The translations under genes and the position numbers were made by a program. A DNA stretch of 64,000 nt, from contig CALCST010000019.1 of the NCBI GenBank assembly GCA_937894065.1, positions 1 to 64,000 on the forward strand. Reading direction: 5' to 3'. The notes beneath the pieces were generated by a model, which was not told the origin of the DNA, searched no databases, and saw only the letters and a program-made list of their open reading frames with translations. This document shows positions 1-7,975 of this stretch, one piece after another. This DNA is from an uncultured Parabacteroides sp. (lineage in GTDB: Bacteria > Bacteroidota > Bacteroidia > Bacteroidales > Tannerellaceae). Every line of letters begins with the position of its first letter. The first letter of the stretch is position 1.

Positions 1-86
1 GAAGTCCGCCTCCTAATATAATGTTAAACCGTCCAACTTTTGGGGGTCATATCAAAAAACATCGGCAGCTTTTTTATTACACAAAA

Positions 87-196
87 TATATACGGAAGCA
101 ATCTAAAATATATACGGAAGAAAATCTTATTACTTACGGAAGAAATTTTCATTATATACGGAAGAAAATTTCCACACATTCGGACATATATTTCAT
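87..196 (+). repeat. 22-bp periodic array, five units (CGGAAG box)
   Basis: Five units begin at 87, 109, 131, 153 and 175, exactly 22 bp apart. The first 12 bases are TATATACGGAAG in units 1, 2 and 4, TACTTACGGAAG in unit 3 and CACATTCGGACA in unit 5. The remaining ten bases of each unit are A/T-rich and less conserved. The reverse complement of the box, CTTCCGTATATA, recurs with the same 22-bp spacing near 15.2 kb and 55.3 kb. The array ends about 75 bp before the predicted -7 box of the downstream gene. Function unknown; a row of protein-binding sites on one helix face is an inference. Confidence 0.85.
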
Positions 197-270
197 TAAT
201 CTGAAACCTATAAAAAACAAGAATATATAAACTAAAAAACACAAAAACTCACCAACTTAAAAATATTCCT

Positions 271-278
271 TACCTTTG
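271..278 (+). promoter_or_regulatory. Predicted -7 box for nnr
   Basis: TACCTTTG matches the Bacteroidetes -7 consensus TAnnTTTG and lies 32 bp before the ATG at 311. No clear TTTG -33 element is visible at the usual distance. Confidence 0.5.
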
Positions 279-310
279 CCTTAAATAACTCACAAACTCA
301 GAATAGAAAT

Positions 311-1828
311 ATGATTAAAATATTCGCAAACGACCAGGTTAGAAGTCTGGACATGTACACAATAGAAAACAAACCTATTGCGTCATCGGATTTGGTTGAA
401 GAAGCAGCAATGGCATTTGTAAAGGAATTTTGCCTTCATTATTCTAAAATATCCAGAATAATAGTATTTGCCGGACAAGGCAAGAATGGAGCTGATGCTC
501 TTGCCATTGCACGTATGCTAAATGATGAATCATATAAGGTTATAACATATCTGATTAATCCGACAAATTATCTGTGTCCGGAATGCGAAGAAAACAGAAG
601 ACGACTGTTGAATCTTGAGCAGGCTGAATTCTTTGAAATACAAAAGGAATTTGTTCTGCCTACACTCACTGAGAGAGATGTAGTAATCGATGGTTTGTTC
701 GGTACGGGATTGAACAAGCCATTGGAAGGCGGTTTTGCAGGACTTGTGAATTTCATTAACAATTCTCCTGCGAAAGTGGTGTCTATCGACATTCCATCAG
801 GACTTTTTGGCGAGGATAACAGAGGAAACAACATGAATGCCATAATCAAGGCAGACATGACGCTGACTTTCAATTATCCTAAACTATCTTTCCTGTTCCC
901 TGAAAATGCTTGCTACGTTGGAGAATGGCAAATTATTAATGTTGATATTCTGCCGGAAATCATTGAAATGACTCCAACACGCTATAAGATGATTACCGAA
1001 GAAGATATGCAGCAGGTATATCATCCTCGCCCAAGATTTTCGCACAAAGGCACATATGGACATGCTCTGCTGATTGCCGGAAGCCGCGGAAAAATGGGTG
1101 CTGCAATGCTAAGTGCAAAAGCTTGTTTGAGAAGTGGTGTTGGACTTATAACTGCACATGTGCCAAAATGTGGAGAACAACTGATGCAAACATATATTCC
1201 GGAAGCTATGGTTGAAACAGACAAACACAATGACCTGTTCACCGAAATACAGAATGTATCTGCTTTTTCAGCAATCGGAATTGGTCCTGGCATCGGTCAG
1301 GAAGTTGAATCGGCTGTTGCCCTCGACGAATTGTTCGACAAGGTTGACTCGCCAATGGTAATTGATGCTGACGCTCTGAATATCATTTCAAGCAACGAAA
1401 GCCTGCTTGGCAAAATTCCTGCAAACAGTATTCTTACTCCTCACCCGAAAGAGTTTGACAGACTTGCCGGACCGTCAAATTCTGCATACGAAAGAATGTT
1501 GAAAGCTTCTGAATTTGCAAAACGCTATAATTTATGTATTGTATTGAAAGATGCATACACAGCAGTATGCACTCCGGAAGGTAATGTATATTTCAACTCA
1601 TGCGGAAATCCGGGAATGGCTACAGCCGGAAGTGGAGATGTTCTGACTGGTATAATTCTTGGATTCCTAGCACAGGGAATGGAGCCGAAAACTGCAGCTG
1701 TTTCAGGTGTGTTTATTCATGCTACTGCCGGTGATTTTGCTGCCGCAACTAAGAGTGAAGAAAGCATGATTGCAAGTGACATCACTGAAGCACTTGGAAA
1801 GGCTTTCAAATCGTTGAAACAAATTTGA
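311..1828 (+). CDS. nnr: Bifunctional NAD(P)H-hydrate epimerase / ADP-dependent dehydratase
   Basis: This 505-residue enzyme repairs hydrated NADH and NADPH. The N-terminal YjeF_N half (about 1-215) epimerises the R and S hydrates; the C-terminal ribokinase-like half (about 235-500) dehydrates the S form using ADP. Visible motifs are GQGKNGAD at 55-62, GLFGTGL at 128-134 and SIDIPSG at 158-164 in the epimerase, and HKGTYGHAL at 245-253, GIGPGIG at 323-329, TPHPKEF at 376-382 and AGSGDVLTG at 439-447 in the dehydratase. The length matches the usual fused bacterial form. It appears to be a single-gene unit, with a predicted -7 box at 271-278 and a large hairpin after the stop. Confidence 0.95.
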   Translation: MIKIFANDQVRSLDMYTIENKPIASSDLVEEAAMAFVKEFCLHYSKISRIIVFAGQGKNGADALAIARMLNDESYKVITYLINPTNYLCPECEENRRRLLNLEQAEFFEIQKEFVLPTLTERDVVIDGLFGTGLNKPLEGGFAGLVNFINNSPAKVVSIDIPSGLFGEDNRGNNMNAIIKADMTLTFNYPKLSFLFPENACYVGEWQIINVDILPEIIEMTPTRYKMITEEDMQQVYHPRPRFSHKGTYGHALLIAGSRGKMGAAMLSAKACLRSGVGLITAHVPKCGEQLMQTYIPEAMVETDKHNDLFTEIQNVSAFSAIGIGPGIGQEVESAVALDELFDKVDSPMVIDADALNIISSNESLLGKIPANSILTPHPKEFDRLAGPSNSAYERMLKASEFAKRYNLCIVLKDAYTAVCTPEGNVYFNSCGNPGMATAGSGDVLTGIILGFLAQGMEPKTAAVSGVFIHATAGDFAAATKSEESMIASDITEALGKAFKSLKQI

Positions 1829-1840
1829 ATATAGAAAACA

Positions 1841-1924
1841 GGTTTCAGATACAAGTTGACAAGTTTTTAATTCAAAAGCATCTTCTACCCTGCCTTGTCA
1901 ACTTGTATCTGTAACCTTGTCAAC
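1841..1924. repeat. Octamer-family inverted repeat, likely bidirectional terminator
   Basis: The arms GGTTTCAGATACAAGTTGAC.. (1841-1863) and ..GTCAACTTGTATCTGTAACC (1894-1916) are nearly perfect complements about 23 bp long, so either strand can form a long hairpin. It sits between the convergent nnr and glycosylase genes. The arms contain the AGTTGACA/TTGTCAAC octamer found at about ten other intergenic sites in the window. Confidence 0.75.
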
Positions 1925-2929
1925 TCAAATCATTCCCAAATCCTCAAACATAGGCTTATATATTGCTGCTTTCTCTTCCAAAGGTTTTGGATATGCTCTT
2001 GAAGAAGAAGGCATTCTGTAAAGCCGCATGTCACGCTCCATAAAACGGAATTCGGAATACGAACCAACTTCAGGCTCACGAACTGGAGGAAGAACAGACA
2101 AAAGAGTTTCCATTGCCTTTTCCCCTGTGACAACTATTGCACGGCATTCCGGAATGGATTCAAGGACTTGCTTAATATCTATCGGCTTAACTATTTTAAG
2201 GAATTTATCTGAAGCATTTCCTTGCAGACGAACAACCTCAACGCCGGTGTCACCTATCGATATACCTTTTTCCATACAAAACACCTTGGCTTTTTCTTCA
2301 CTATATGCCTTTGGTGAATCCAGGAAATAATCTTTGTCCGAATAGAATATCAATCCTAATATTCTCCACATATCATTAAGTATATTCGGATAATAGAAAT
2401 TCATTGACCAACGCTGACGAGGTGGAGGAAAACTTCCCAGCATAAGAAGATGACTGTTTTTGGGAAGAAAGAAACCTAAAGGATGAACTTCTACATTCTG
2501 AGGCAAACACATATTCAGAAGTGGATATGGTTTTCCAAACGAATCATATTCGCTGCGCGATTCTGTCACGAAACCCATTTTCTTATAAAAAGCCAGTGCG
2601 GATTCGTTCTGCTCGTTTACTGTCACATAACGGAGTCCGAACTTACTTATTGCCCATTCGATAAGTTTCCTGCCATAGCCTTTACCTATTATTTCAGGTG
2701 CAAGGAAAAGCATCTCAATATTTTCCTCATTAAAAGCTATAAATCCGTAAAGAGTTCCGCCATCATCAACAAGACCATAAGAGTTCATTTCCTTAAGATA
2801 TTGGAAAACTATAGGTCGGTAAAACTCTATGTCTTCCTTTTTAAGAAAATCATGAGTCGCCTCGACCGAACGCTTCCAAACGTCGATTATCTGTAAATGA
2901 TATTTTGATGTAAGCTTTTTTATTTTCAT
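1925..2929 (-). CDS. GNAT acetyltransferase fused to a uracil-DNA-glycosylase-family domain
   Basis: The 334-residue product has two domains. Residues 1-142 form a GNAT N-acetyltransferase, with the acetyl-CoA loop GKGYGRKL at 82-89 and the typical ALAFYKKMGF element at 111-120. From about 150 to the end it resembles the uracil/hypoxanthine-DNA glycosylase superfamily, with LGSFPPP at 164-170, NDMWRIL at 185-191 and PSSSRA at 307-312. Glycosylases of this group remove deaminated bases; the target here is unknown, as is the acetyl acceptor. The frame is open through the junction, with no internal stop. The start codon overlaps the stop of the upstream MFS gene by four bases (ATGA), which suggests coupled translation. 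The fusion itself is the unusual point. Confidence 0.8.
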   Translation of the reverse strand: MKIKKLTSKYHLQIIDVWKRSVEATHDFLKKEDIEFYRPIVFQYLKEMNSYGLVDDGGTLYGFIAFNEENIEMLFLAPEIIGKGYGRKLIEWAISKFGLRYVTVNEQNESALAFYKKMGFVTESRSEYDSFGKPYPLLNMCLPQNVEVHPLGFFLPKNSHLLMLGSFPPPRQRWSMNFYYPNILNDMWRILGLIFYSDKDYFLDSPKAYSEEKAKVFCMEKGISIGDTGVEVVRLQGNASDKFLKIVKPIDIKQVLESIPECRAIVVTGEKAMETLLSVLPPVREPEVGSYSEFRFMERDMRLYRMPSSSRAYPKPLEEKAAIYKPMFEDLGMI

Positions 2930-4125
2930 TTCTTCAAATTTGGTAGGAAATATGCAATCAATCCCAATAAAGGAGTGAAAGCTACTACATTATATACATA
3001 TTCTATACCGTATGTATCTGCATAATTTCCGAGAACGGCAGATGCAATTCCCGCTACTCCGAATGCAAAGCCGAAAAATATACCGGAAATCATTCCTATT
3101 TTATACGGAAGAAGCTCCTGAGCATATACCAATATGGCAGGAAATGCAGATGAGAGTATGAATCCGATAATAAAGCTCAACACAACTGTTGCAGCAAGTC
3201 CGACATGTGGCATCAGCAAAGTGAACGGAGCAGAACCTAAAATAGAACCCCAAATTACATATTTACGTCCTATCTTGTCACCAATTGGACCTCCAAGTAA
3301 TGTTCCCACAGCAGTTGCAAACAGGAATATAAACAGATAGTATTGCGAATCCTGTACAGAGACTCCGAATTTATGTATCAGATAAAATGTATAATAGCTG
3401 CGCAACGATTCCATATACACATACTTTGAGAAAATCAAAACAATTATTATACCGATAACAAAAACTGTTTTCCTAACGGATAATGGCATTGAAGCACCAG
3501 TATCGACTTTTTGTTTACGGCGCTGGTTCCATTCATTTATACGTGAAGCGTACCATCTGCATATAGGAATCATAAACAATATACCAGCTAAAGCTAAAAT
3601 AGAAGAGAAAGAAGCATTATGCCTGCCATAAGGTGAAATGATCAAGGCTGTAATCAGAGGTCCGAACGAACCGCCCAAATTTCCTCCAACCTGGAAAAGA
3701 GACTGAGCTAGTCCACGTTTACCGCCAGAAGCTAAAGCCGTCAGTCTTGATGCTTCCGGATGGAAAATTGAAGAACCAATACCAATCATTCCCACTGAAA
3801 CTAGAATCATCCAGAACAAATCAGAATACGACAAAAGCAACAAACCTATAAAAATGAATCCCATTCCAACGGGTAAAGACCACGGTTTCTGATGGCGATC
3901 CATAACAATGCCGACAACGGGCTGAAACACTGATGCAGATATCTGATACACCATTGTTATCAAACCAATTTGAGCATAAGTCAACATCAACTCATCTTTA
4001 AGCAAAGGATAAACTGCCGTGATTATTGACTGCAATGTATCATTAATGCAATGAACAATACTCAAGAAAAACAATATCCCGAAAGCGGTATTTCCCGCAT
4101 TTGCCTTGTTTGATTCAGCTACCAT
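2926..4125 (-). CDS. MFS transporter, fosmidomycin-resistance (Fsr)-like
   Basis: This 399-residue protein has about twelve hydrophobic segments and belongs to the major facilitator superfamily. The first half, with DTLQSIITAVYPLLKDELML near residues 28-47 and GIGSSIFHPEASR in the middle, is typical of the Fsr-like efflux subgroup; GGPIGDKIGRKYVIWGS marks the usual loop between the halves. The natural substrate cannot be deduced, and resistance should not be assumed. It overlaps the downstream GNAT/glycosylase gene by four bases. It follows rpmE2 on the same strand but is separated from it by a strong terminator. Confidence 0.85.
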   Translation of the reverse strand: MVAESNKANAGNTAFGILFFLSIVHCINDTLQSIITAVYPLLKDELMLTYAQIGLITMVYQISASVFQPVVGIVMDRHQKPWSLPVGMGFIFIGLLLLSYSDLFWMILVSVGMIGIGSSIFHPEASRLTALASGGKRGLAQSLFQVGGNLGGSFGPLITALIISPYGRHNASFSSILALAGILFMIPICRWYASRINEWNQRRKQKVDTGASMPLSVRKTVFVIGIIIVLIFSKYVYMESLRSYYTFYLIHKFGVSVQDSQYYLFIFLFATAVGTLLGGPIGDKIGRKYVIWGSILGSAPFTLLMPHVGLAATVVLSFIIGFILSSAFPAILVYAQELLPYKIGMISGIFFGFAFGVAGIASAVLGNYADTYGIEYVYNVVAFTPLLGLIAYFLPNLKK

Positions 4126-4171
4126 AAATATTATTACGAAAAATTATTTAGACTCATCTCACCACAAAAAT

Positions 4172-4207
4172 AAAAAAGCAATCCCGGAAAACCAGGATTG
4201 CTTTTTT
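4172..4207 (-). terminator. Terminator of rpmE2
   Basis: GCAATCC (4178-4184) pairs with GGATTGC (4195-4201), with a further inner GG/CC pair. On the minus strand the stem is followed by six T residues. Confidence 0.85.
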
Positions 4208-4231
4208 ATTTCATTTCTAATTCCGATAGAA

Positions 4232-4483
4232 TTATTTCTTACGGTTACCGTAACGGCTCATGAACTTATCAACACGTCCAGCTGTATCCACCAATTTAGA
4301 CTTACCAGTGTAGAACGGGTGAGAAGTGTTAGAGATTTCCACTTTTACCAATGGATATTCAACACCGTCAACTACGATAGTTTCTTTTGCGTTGATTGTT
4401 GAACGAGTGATAAAGATGTCTTCGTTAGACATGTCCTTAAATACTACAGGACGATAATTTTCAGGATGAATACCTTTTTTCAT
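4232..4483 (-). CDS. rpmE2: 50S ribosomal protein L31, type B
   Basis: This 83-residue large-subunit ribosomal protein begins MKKGIHPENYRPVVF and contains SNTSHPFYTGKSK and DTAGRVDKFMSRYG, hallmarks of L31. It lacks the cysteine pairs of the zinc-binding form and is therefore the zinc-independent type B (also called C-). It is a monocistronic gene with its own promoter (4544-4551 plus -33 element) and terminator. Confidence 0.97.
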   Translation of the reverse strand: MKKGIHPENYRPVVFKDMSNEDIFITRSTINAKETIVVDGVEYPLVKVEISNTSHPFYTGKSKLVDTAGRVDKFMSRYGNRKK

Positions 4484-4543
4484 TTCGCTTATTTTATTTT
4501 TAATTATACTCTAATGTTTTTGGTAACCGGTATATTCGGCTTG

Positions 4544-4574
4544 CAAAGGTATAGATAACTTACGAATAATCAAA
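4544..4574 (-). promoter_or_regulatory. Promoter of rpmE2
   Basis: On the minus strand TACCTTTG (complement at 4544-4551) is preceded by TTTG (complement CAAA at 4571-4574) with a 19-bp spacer, matching the Bacteroidetes -33/-7 consensus. The predicted leader is roughly 50-60 nt. Confidence 0.75.
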
Positions 4575-4656
4575 GTTTCCTATATATTTTTTTCACCACA
4601 AATAAAATTTGAATTATTTTAGTATGTTTGATAGCATATTTTTATGCAGAAAATTA

Positions 4657-4664
4657 TATCTTTG
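4657..4664 (+). promoter_or_regulatory. Predicted -7 box for the aldolase gene
   Basis: TATCTTTG matches TAnnTTTG, 42 bp before the ATG. No -33 TTTG lies at the usual spacing. Confidence 0.55.
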
Positions 4665-4706
4665 TCTCAGATTTTTAATCATTAACGTAATAACATAATT
4701 ATAGCT

Positions 4707-5705
4707 ATGGTAAATTACAAAGATTTAGGCTTGGTAAACACAAGAGAAATGTTTGCTAAAGCAATCAAAGGCGGTTATGCTATCCCTGCATTCAACTTCA
4801 ACAACATGGAACAGATGCAGGCAATCATCAAAGCTGCAGTTGAAACAAAATCACCTGTTATCTTGCAGGTATCAAAAGGTGCTCGTCAGTATGCAAACGC
4901 TACATTGTTGCGTTACATGGCTCAGGGTGCTGTAGAATATGCTAAAGAATTGGGTTGCGAAAATCCTCAGATCGTTCTTCACTTGGATCACGGTGATACA
5001 TTCGAAACTTGCAAGAGCTGTATCGACTCAGGTTTCTCTTCTGTAATGATCGACGGTTCACACCTTCCATACGAAGAAAACGTTGCTTTGACTAAGAAAG
5101 TTGTTGATTATGCTCACCAGTTCGATGTAACTGTAGAAGGTGAACTTGGTGTATTGGCAGGTGTAGAAGACGAAGTATCTTCTGACCACCATACATATAC
5201 AAACCCTGAAGAAGTTATCGACTTCGCTACTCGTACAGGTTGCGATTCATTGGCTATCTCAATCGGTACTTCTCACGGTGCTTACAAATTTACTCCAGAA
5301 CAGTGCCACATTGACCCAGAAACTGGTCGTATGGTTCCTCCTCCATTGGCATTTGATGTATTGGATGCTGTTATGGAAAAACTTCCTGGTTTCCCAATCG
5401 TATTGCACGGTTCATCTTCAGTTCCACAGGATGAAGTTGATACTATCAACAAATATGGTGGTGCTTTGAAAGCTGCTATCGGTATTCCAGAAGAACAGTT
5501 GCGTAAAGCTGCTAAGTCTGCAGTTTGCAAAATCAACATCGACTCAGACTCTCGTTTGGCTATGACAGCTGCAGTTCGTAAAGTATTCGCTGAAAAACCA
5601 GCTGAATTCGACCCACGTAAATACTTGGGCCCAGCTCGCGACAACATGGAAAAACTTTACAAACATAAAATTATCAATGTATTGGGTTCAAACGACAAAT
5701 TGTAA
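4707..5705 (+). CDS. fba: Class II fructose-1,6-bisphosphate aldolase
   Basis: This 332-residue cytoplasmic, metal-dependent aldolase interconverts fructose-1,6-bisphosphate with dihydroxyacetone phosphate and glyceraldehyde-3-phosphate in glycolysis and gluconeogenesis. The zinc and substrate motifs are visible: LHLDHGDTFE around residues 90-99, GSHLPYEENV, SIGTSHGAYKF, and LHGSSSVPQDEV around 232-243. It is a single gene with its own predicted promoter and a strong terminator. Codon use is regular (many GGT, GCT and CGT), as expected of a highly expressed gene. Confidence 0.97.
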   Translation: MVNYKDLGLVNTREMFAKAIKGGYAIPAFNFNNMEQMQAIIKAAVETKSPVILQVSKGARQYANATLLRYMAQGAVEYAKELGCENPQIVLHLDHGDTFETCKSCIDSGFSSVMIDGSHLPYEENVALTKKVVDYAHQFDVTVEGELGVLAGVEDEVSSDHHTYTNPEEVIDFATRTGCDSLAISIGTSHGAYKFTPEQCHIDPETGRMVPPPLAFDVLDAVMEKLPGFPIVLHGSSSVPQDEVDTINKYGGALKAAIGIPEEQLRKAAKSAVCKINIDSDSRLAMTAAVRKVFAEKPAEFDPRKYLGPARDNMEKLYKHKIINVLGSNDKL

Positions 5706-5729
5706 TCCTTTACTGATATAAAATAATAC

Positions 5730-5768
5730 AAGGGCATATCAATTATATTGGTATGCCCTTTCTTTTTT
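5730..5768 (+). terminator. Terminator of fba
   Basis: AAGGGCATA (5730-5738) pairs with TATGCCCTT (5752-5760), followed by TCTTTTTTT. Confidence 0.9.
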
Positions 5769-5842
5769 TATTTATATATTTGTATAACAACAAAAAACAT
5801 GCACAGAACCACAACTTATGTGCACATTCCTTGACTTTTTAC

Positions 5843-5872
5843 TTTGAGATTTGGAATGTTTGATTACTTTTG
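5843..5872 (+). promoter_or_regulatory. Predicted promoter of the etfB-etfA-acyl-CoA dehydrogenase cluster
   Basis: TTTG at 5843-5846 and TACTTTTG at 5865-5872 are separated by 18 bp and fit the Bacteroidetes promoter consensus. The ATG of etfB is 72 bp downstream. Confidence 0.6.
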
Positions 5873-5943
5873 CAATCCGAGATAAAATGGAAACTTCGTT
5901 TCTGTTTGTATTTTCCTTAGTACAAATCTAATATTCTATAAAA

Positions 5944-6843
5944 ATGAGTTTAAAAATTATCGTATTAGCGAAACAAGTTCCGGATACAAGAAATGTTGGA
6001 AAAGACGCTATGACTGCAGAAGGAACAGTTAACCGTTCTGCTTTACCTGCAATCTTCAACCCGGAAGATTTGAACGCTTTGGAACAGGCTTTACGCCTAA
6101 AAGACTCACACCCAGGATCTACAGTAACATTGCTAACCATGGGTCCTGGACGTGCTGCAGAAATTATCCGCGAAGGCTTATATCGTGGTGCTGATAACGG
6201 ATATTTGTTAACAGACAGAGCTTTTGCAGGTGCCGACACATTAGCTACATCTTATGCATTGGCAACAGCAATCAAGAAAATCGGTGAATATGATGTTATC
6301 ATAGGTGGTCGTCAAGCTATCGATGGTGATACAGCACAGGTTGGACCTCAAGTTGCTGAAAAACTTGGATTAGCACAGATTACTTATGCAGAAGAAATCC
6401 TTAATGTTGACGAAACTGCAAAGCGAATAACAGTTAAACGCCACATCGACGGAGGTGTAGAAACAGTTGAAGGGCCACTGCCTCTAGTTATTACAGTAAA
6501 TGGTTCGGCTGCACCTTGCCGCCCAAGAAATGCCAAGCTTGTGATGAAATATAAGTATGCTCTGGGTAATCAGGAAAAAGCTCCTGCTTGCGGAAACTCA
6601 GAGACACAAGCACTGCCATACGCAGAATTGTATGAGAAACGTCCATATCTGAATATTCAGGAATGGAGTGTTTCAGATGTAAATGGAGATTTGAAACAAT
6701 GCGGTTTGTCTGGTTCTCCAACAAAAGTAAAAGCTATTCAAAACATAGTTTTCCAGGCAAAAGAAAGCAAAACTCTTACAGCTTCTGATGAAGATATAGA
6801 AAATCTTATTGTAGAACTGTTGGGCAATCATACAATTGGCTAA
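5944..6843 (+). CDS. etfB: Electron transfer flavoprotein subunit beta
   Basis: The 299-residue small Etf subunit pairs with EtfA to carry electrons from flavin dehydrogenases. The N-terminus MSLKIIVLAKQVPDT, the nucleotide-binding RGADNGYLLTDRAFAGADTLATS stretch (start about residue 81), GGRQAIDGDTAQVGP and the C-terminal KAKESKT-type region are typical. It is longer than the classical beta subunit of about 255 residues and matches the anaerobe-type group. It is 16 bp from etfA and in the same cluster as an acyl-CoA dehydrogenase, its likely partner. Whether the pair performs electron bifurcation cannot be decided by eye. Confidence 0.95.
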   Translation: MSLKIIVLAKQVPDTRNVGKDAMTAEGTVNRSALPAIFNPEDLNALEQALRLKDSHPGSTVTLLTMGPGRAAEIIREGLYRGADNGYLLTDRAFAGADTLATSYALATAIKKIGEYDVIIGGRQAIDGDTAQVGPQVAEKLGLAQITYAEEILNVDETAKRITVKRHIDGGVETVEGPLPLVITVNGSAAPCRPRNAKLVMKYKYALGNQEKAPACGNSETQALPYAELYEKRPYLNIQEWSVSDVNGDLKQCGLSGSPTKVKAIQNIVFQAKESKTLTASDEDIENLIVELLGNHTIG

Positions 6844-6859
6844 ATAAAGAAGATTTATT

Positions 6860-7879
6860 ATGAATAATGTATATGTATATTGTGAACTTGAAGGTACAAC
6901 AGTTGCCGATGTAAGTTTGGAACTGCTAACCAAAGGACGCAAATTGGCTAATCAACTGAATTGCCAATTGGAAGCTTTATTGATTGGCAGCGGATTAGAT
7001 GGTGTGGAAAAACAGGTTTTGCCATATGGTGTTGACAAAGTACATATCTTTGACGCTCCTGAATTATTCCCTTATACCTCTCTGCCTCATGCTTCAATTC
7101 TAATTAACCTATTCAAAGAAGAAAAGCCTCAGATCTGCCTAATGGGTGCTACAGTTATTGGCCGCGACCTTGGTCCACGTGTTTCTTCTGCCCTGACTAG
7201 CGGATTGACAGCAGACTGTACATCTCTTGAAATTGGTCCTCATGAAGATAAAAGAGCCGGAAAGACTTATGAAAATCTGCTTTATCAGATTCGTCCTGCT
7301 TTCGGCGGTAATATCGTAGCAACTATCATCAACCCTGAACATCGCCCACAGATGGCTACAGTTCGCGAAGGTGTAATGAAGAAAGAAATCTTGGACGAAA
7401 ACTATAAGGGAGAAGTTATCAAACATGAGGTTTCAAAATATGTAAACGACACTGACTTCGTAGTAAAAGTTATCGAACGTCATGTTGAAAAAGCAAAACA
7501 TAATCTGAAAGGCTCACCTATTGTAATTGCCGGTGGTTATGGTATGGGTTCAAAGGAAAACTTTGACATGCTTTATGAACTAGCAAAAGAACTTCATGGT
7601 GAGGTTGGTGCCAGCCGTGCCGCTGTTGACGCTGGATTTTGCGAACACGACCGCCAGATTGGTCAGACTGGTGTAACAGTTCGTCCTAAATTATATATCG
7701 CTTGTGGTATTTCCGGACAGATTCAACATATCGCCGGAATGCAGGATGCCGGAATAATCATATCTATCAATAACGACGAGAATGCTCCTATCAACGCTAT
7801 TGCTGATTATGTTATTAATGGCAATGTTGAGGAAGTAGTTCCGAAGTTGATTAAGTATTATAAGAAAAATAGTAAATAA
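6860..7879 (+). CDS. etfA: Electron transfer flavoprotein subunit alpha
   Basis: The 339-residue large Etf subunit holds the FAD. The C-terminal FAD domain is clear: AGGYGMGSKENF, GASRAAVDAGF, GQTGVTVRPKLYIA, CGISGQIQH and GMQDAGIIISIN in order. The N-terminal half (about 1-190) is the alpha/beta domain that contacts EtfB. It forms a unit with etfB and, after an intergenic hairpin element, with the acyl-CoA dehydrogenase gene. Confidence 0.95.
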   Translation: MNNVYVYCELEGTTVADVSLELLTKGRKLANQLNCQLEALLIGSGLDGVEKQVLPYGVDKVHIFDAPELFPYTSLPHASILINLFKEEKPQICLMGATVIGRDLGPRVSSALTSGLTADCTSLEIGPHEDKRAGKTYENLLYQIRPAFGGNIVATIINPEHRPQMATVREGVMKKEILDENYKGEVIKHEVSKYVNDTDFVVKVIERHVEKAKHNLKGSPIVIAGGYGMGSKENFDMLYELAKELHGEVGASRAAVDAGFCEHDRQIGQTGVTVRPKLYIACGISGQIQHIAGMQDAGIIISINNDENAPINAIADYVINGNVEEVVPKLIKYYKKNSK

Positions 7880-7884
7880 GTTTA

Positions 7885-7962
7885 GGAAGTTATAATGAGT
7901 TATAGAATATAAAAGGAGTCGAAATGCATAAATCCTTTATAACTTCCAATAACTCCATAAAA
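7885..7962 (+). repeat. Intergenic hairpin between etfA and the acyl-CoA dehydrogenase gene
   Basis: GGAAGTTATA (7885-7894) pairs with TATAACTTCC (7938-7947), and inner AAAGGA pairs with TCCTTT. It is built from AGTTATAA/GAGTTATA steps, a variant of the octamer seen in the other intergenic elements. It may attenuate transcription or protect the etf mRNA end; this is inference. Confidence 0.6.
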
Positions 7963-7975
7963 TAATAAAAACTAT

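Larger units (their letters stand above)
1..310. other. Non-coding leader region of the NAD(P)HX repair gene
   Basis: No convincing gene lies here. The two short overlapping open frames on opposite strands (21-230 and 24-242) are by-products of the repeat array at 87-196. The stretch holds that 22-bp-periodic array and a predicted Bacteroidetes -7 box at 271-278. Confidence 0.7.

Noticed and set aside
87..196. The 22-bp arrays as CRISPR repeats
   Set aside because: Boxes are 12 bp with about 10 bp between them, degenerate, without unique spacers of constant length and without cas genes.
21..242. Two overlapping short open frames on opposite strands at the start of the window
   Set aside because: Their sequence is the 22-bp repeat array read as protein; there is no family resemblance and no ribosome-binding or promoter context.
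2926..4125. Calling the MFS transporter a fosmidomycin resistance gene
   Set aside because: Family resemblance does not establish substrate; there is no resistance context.
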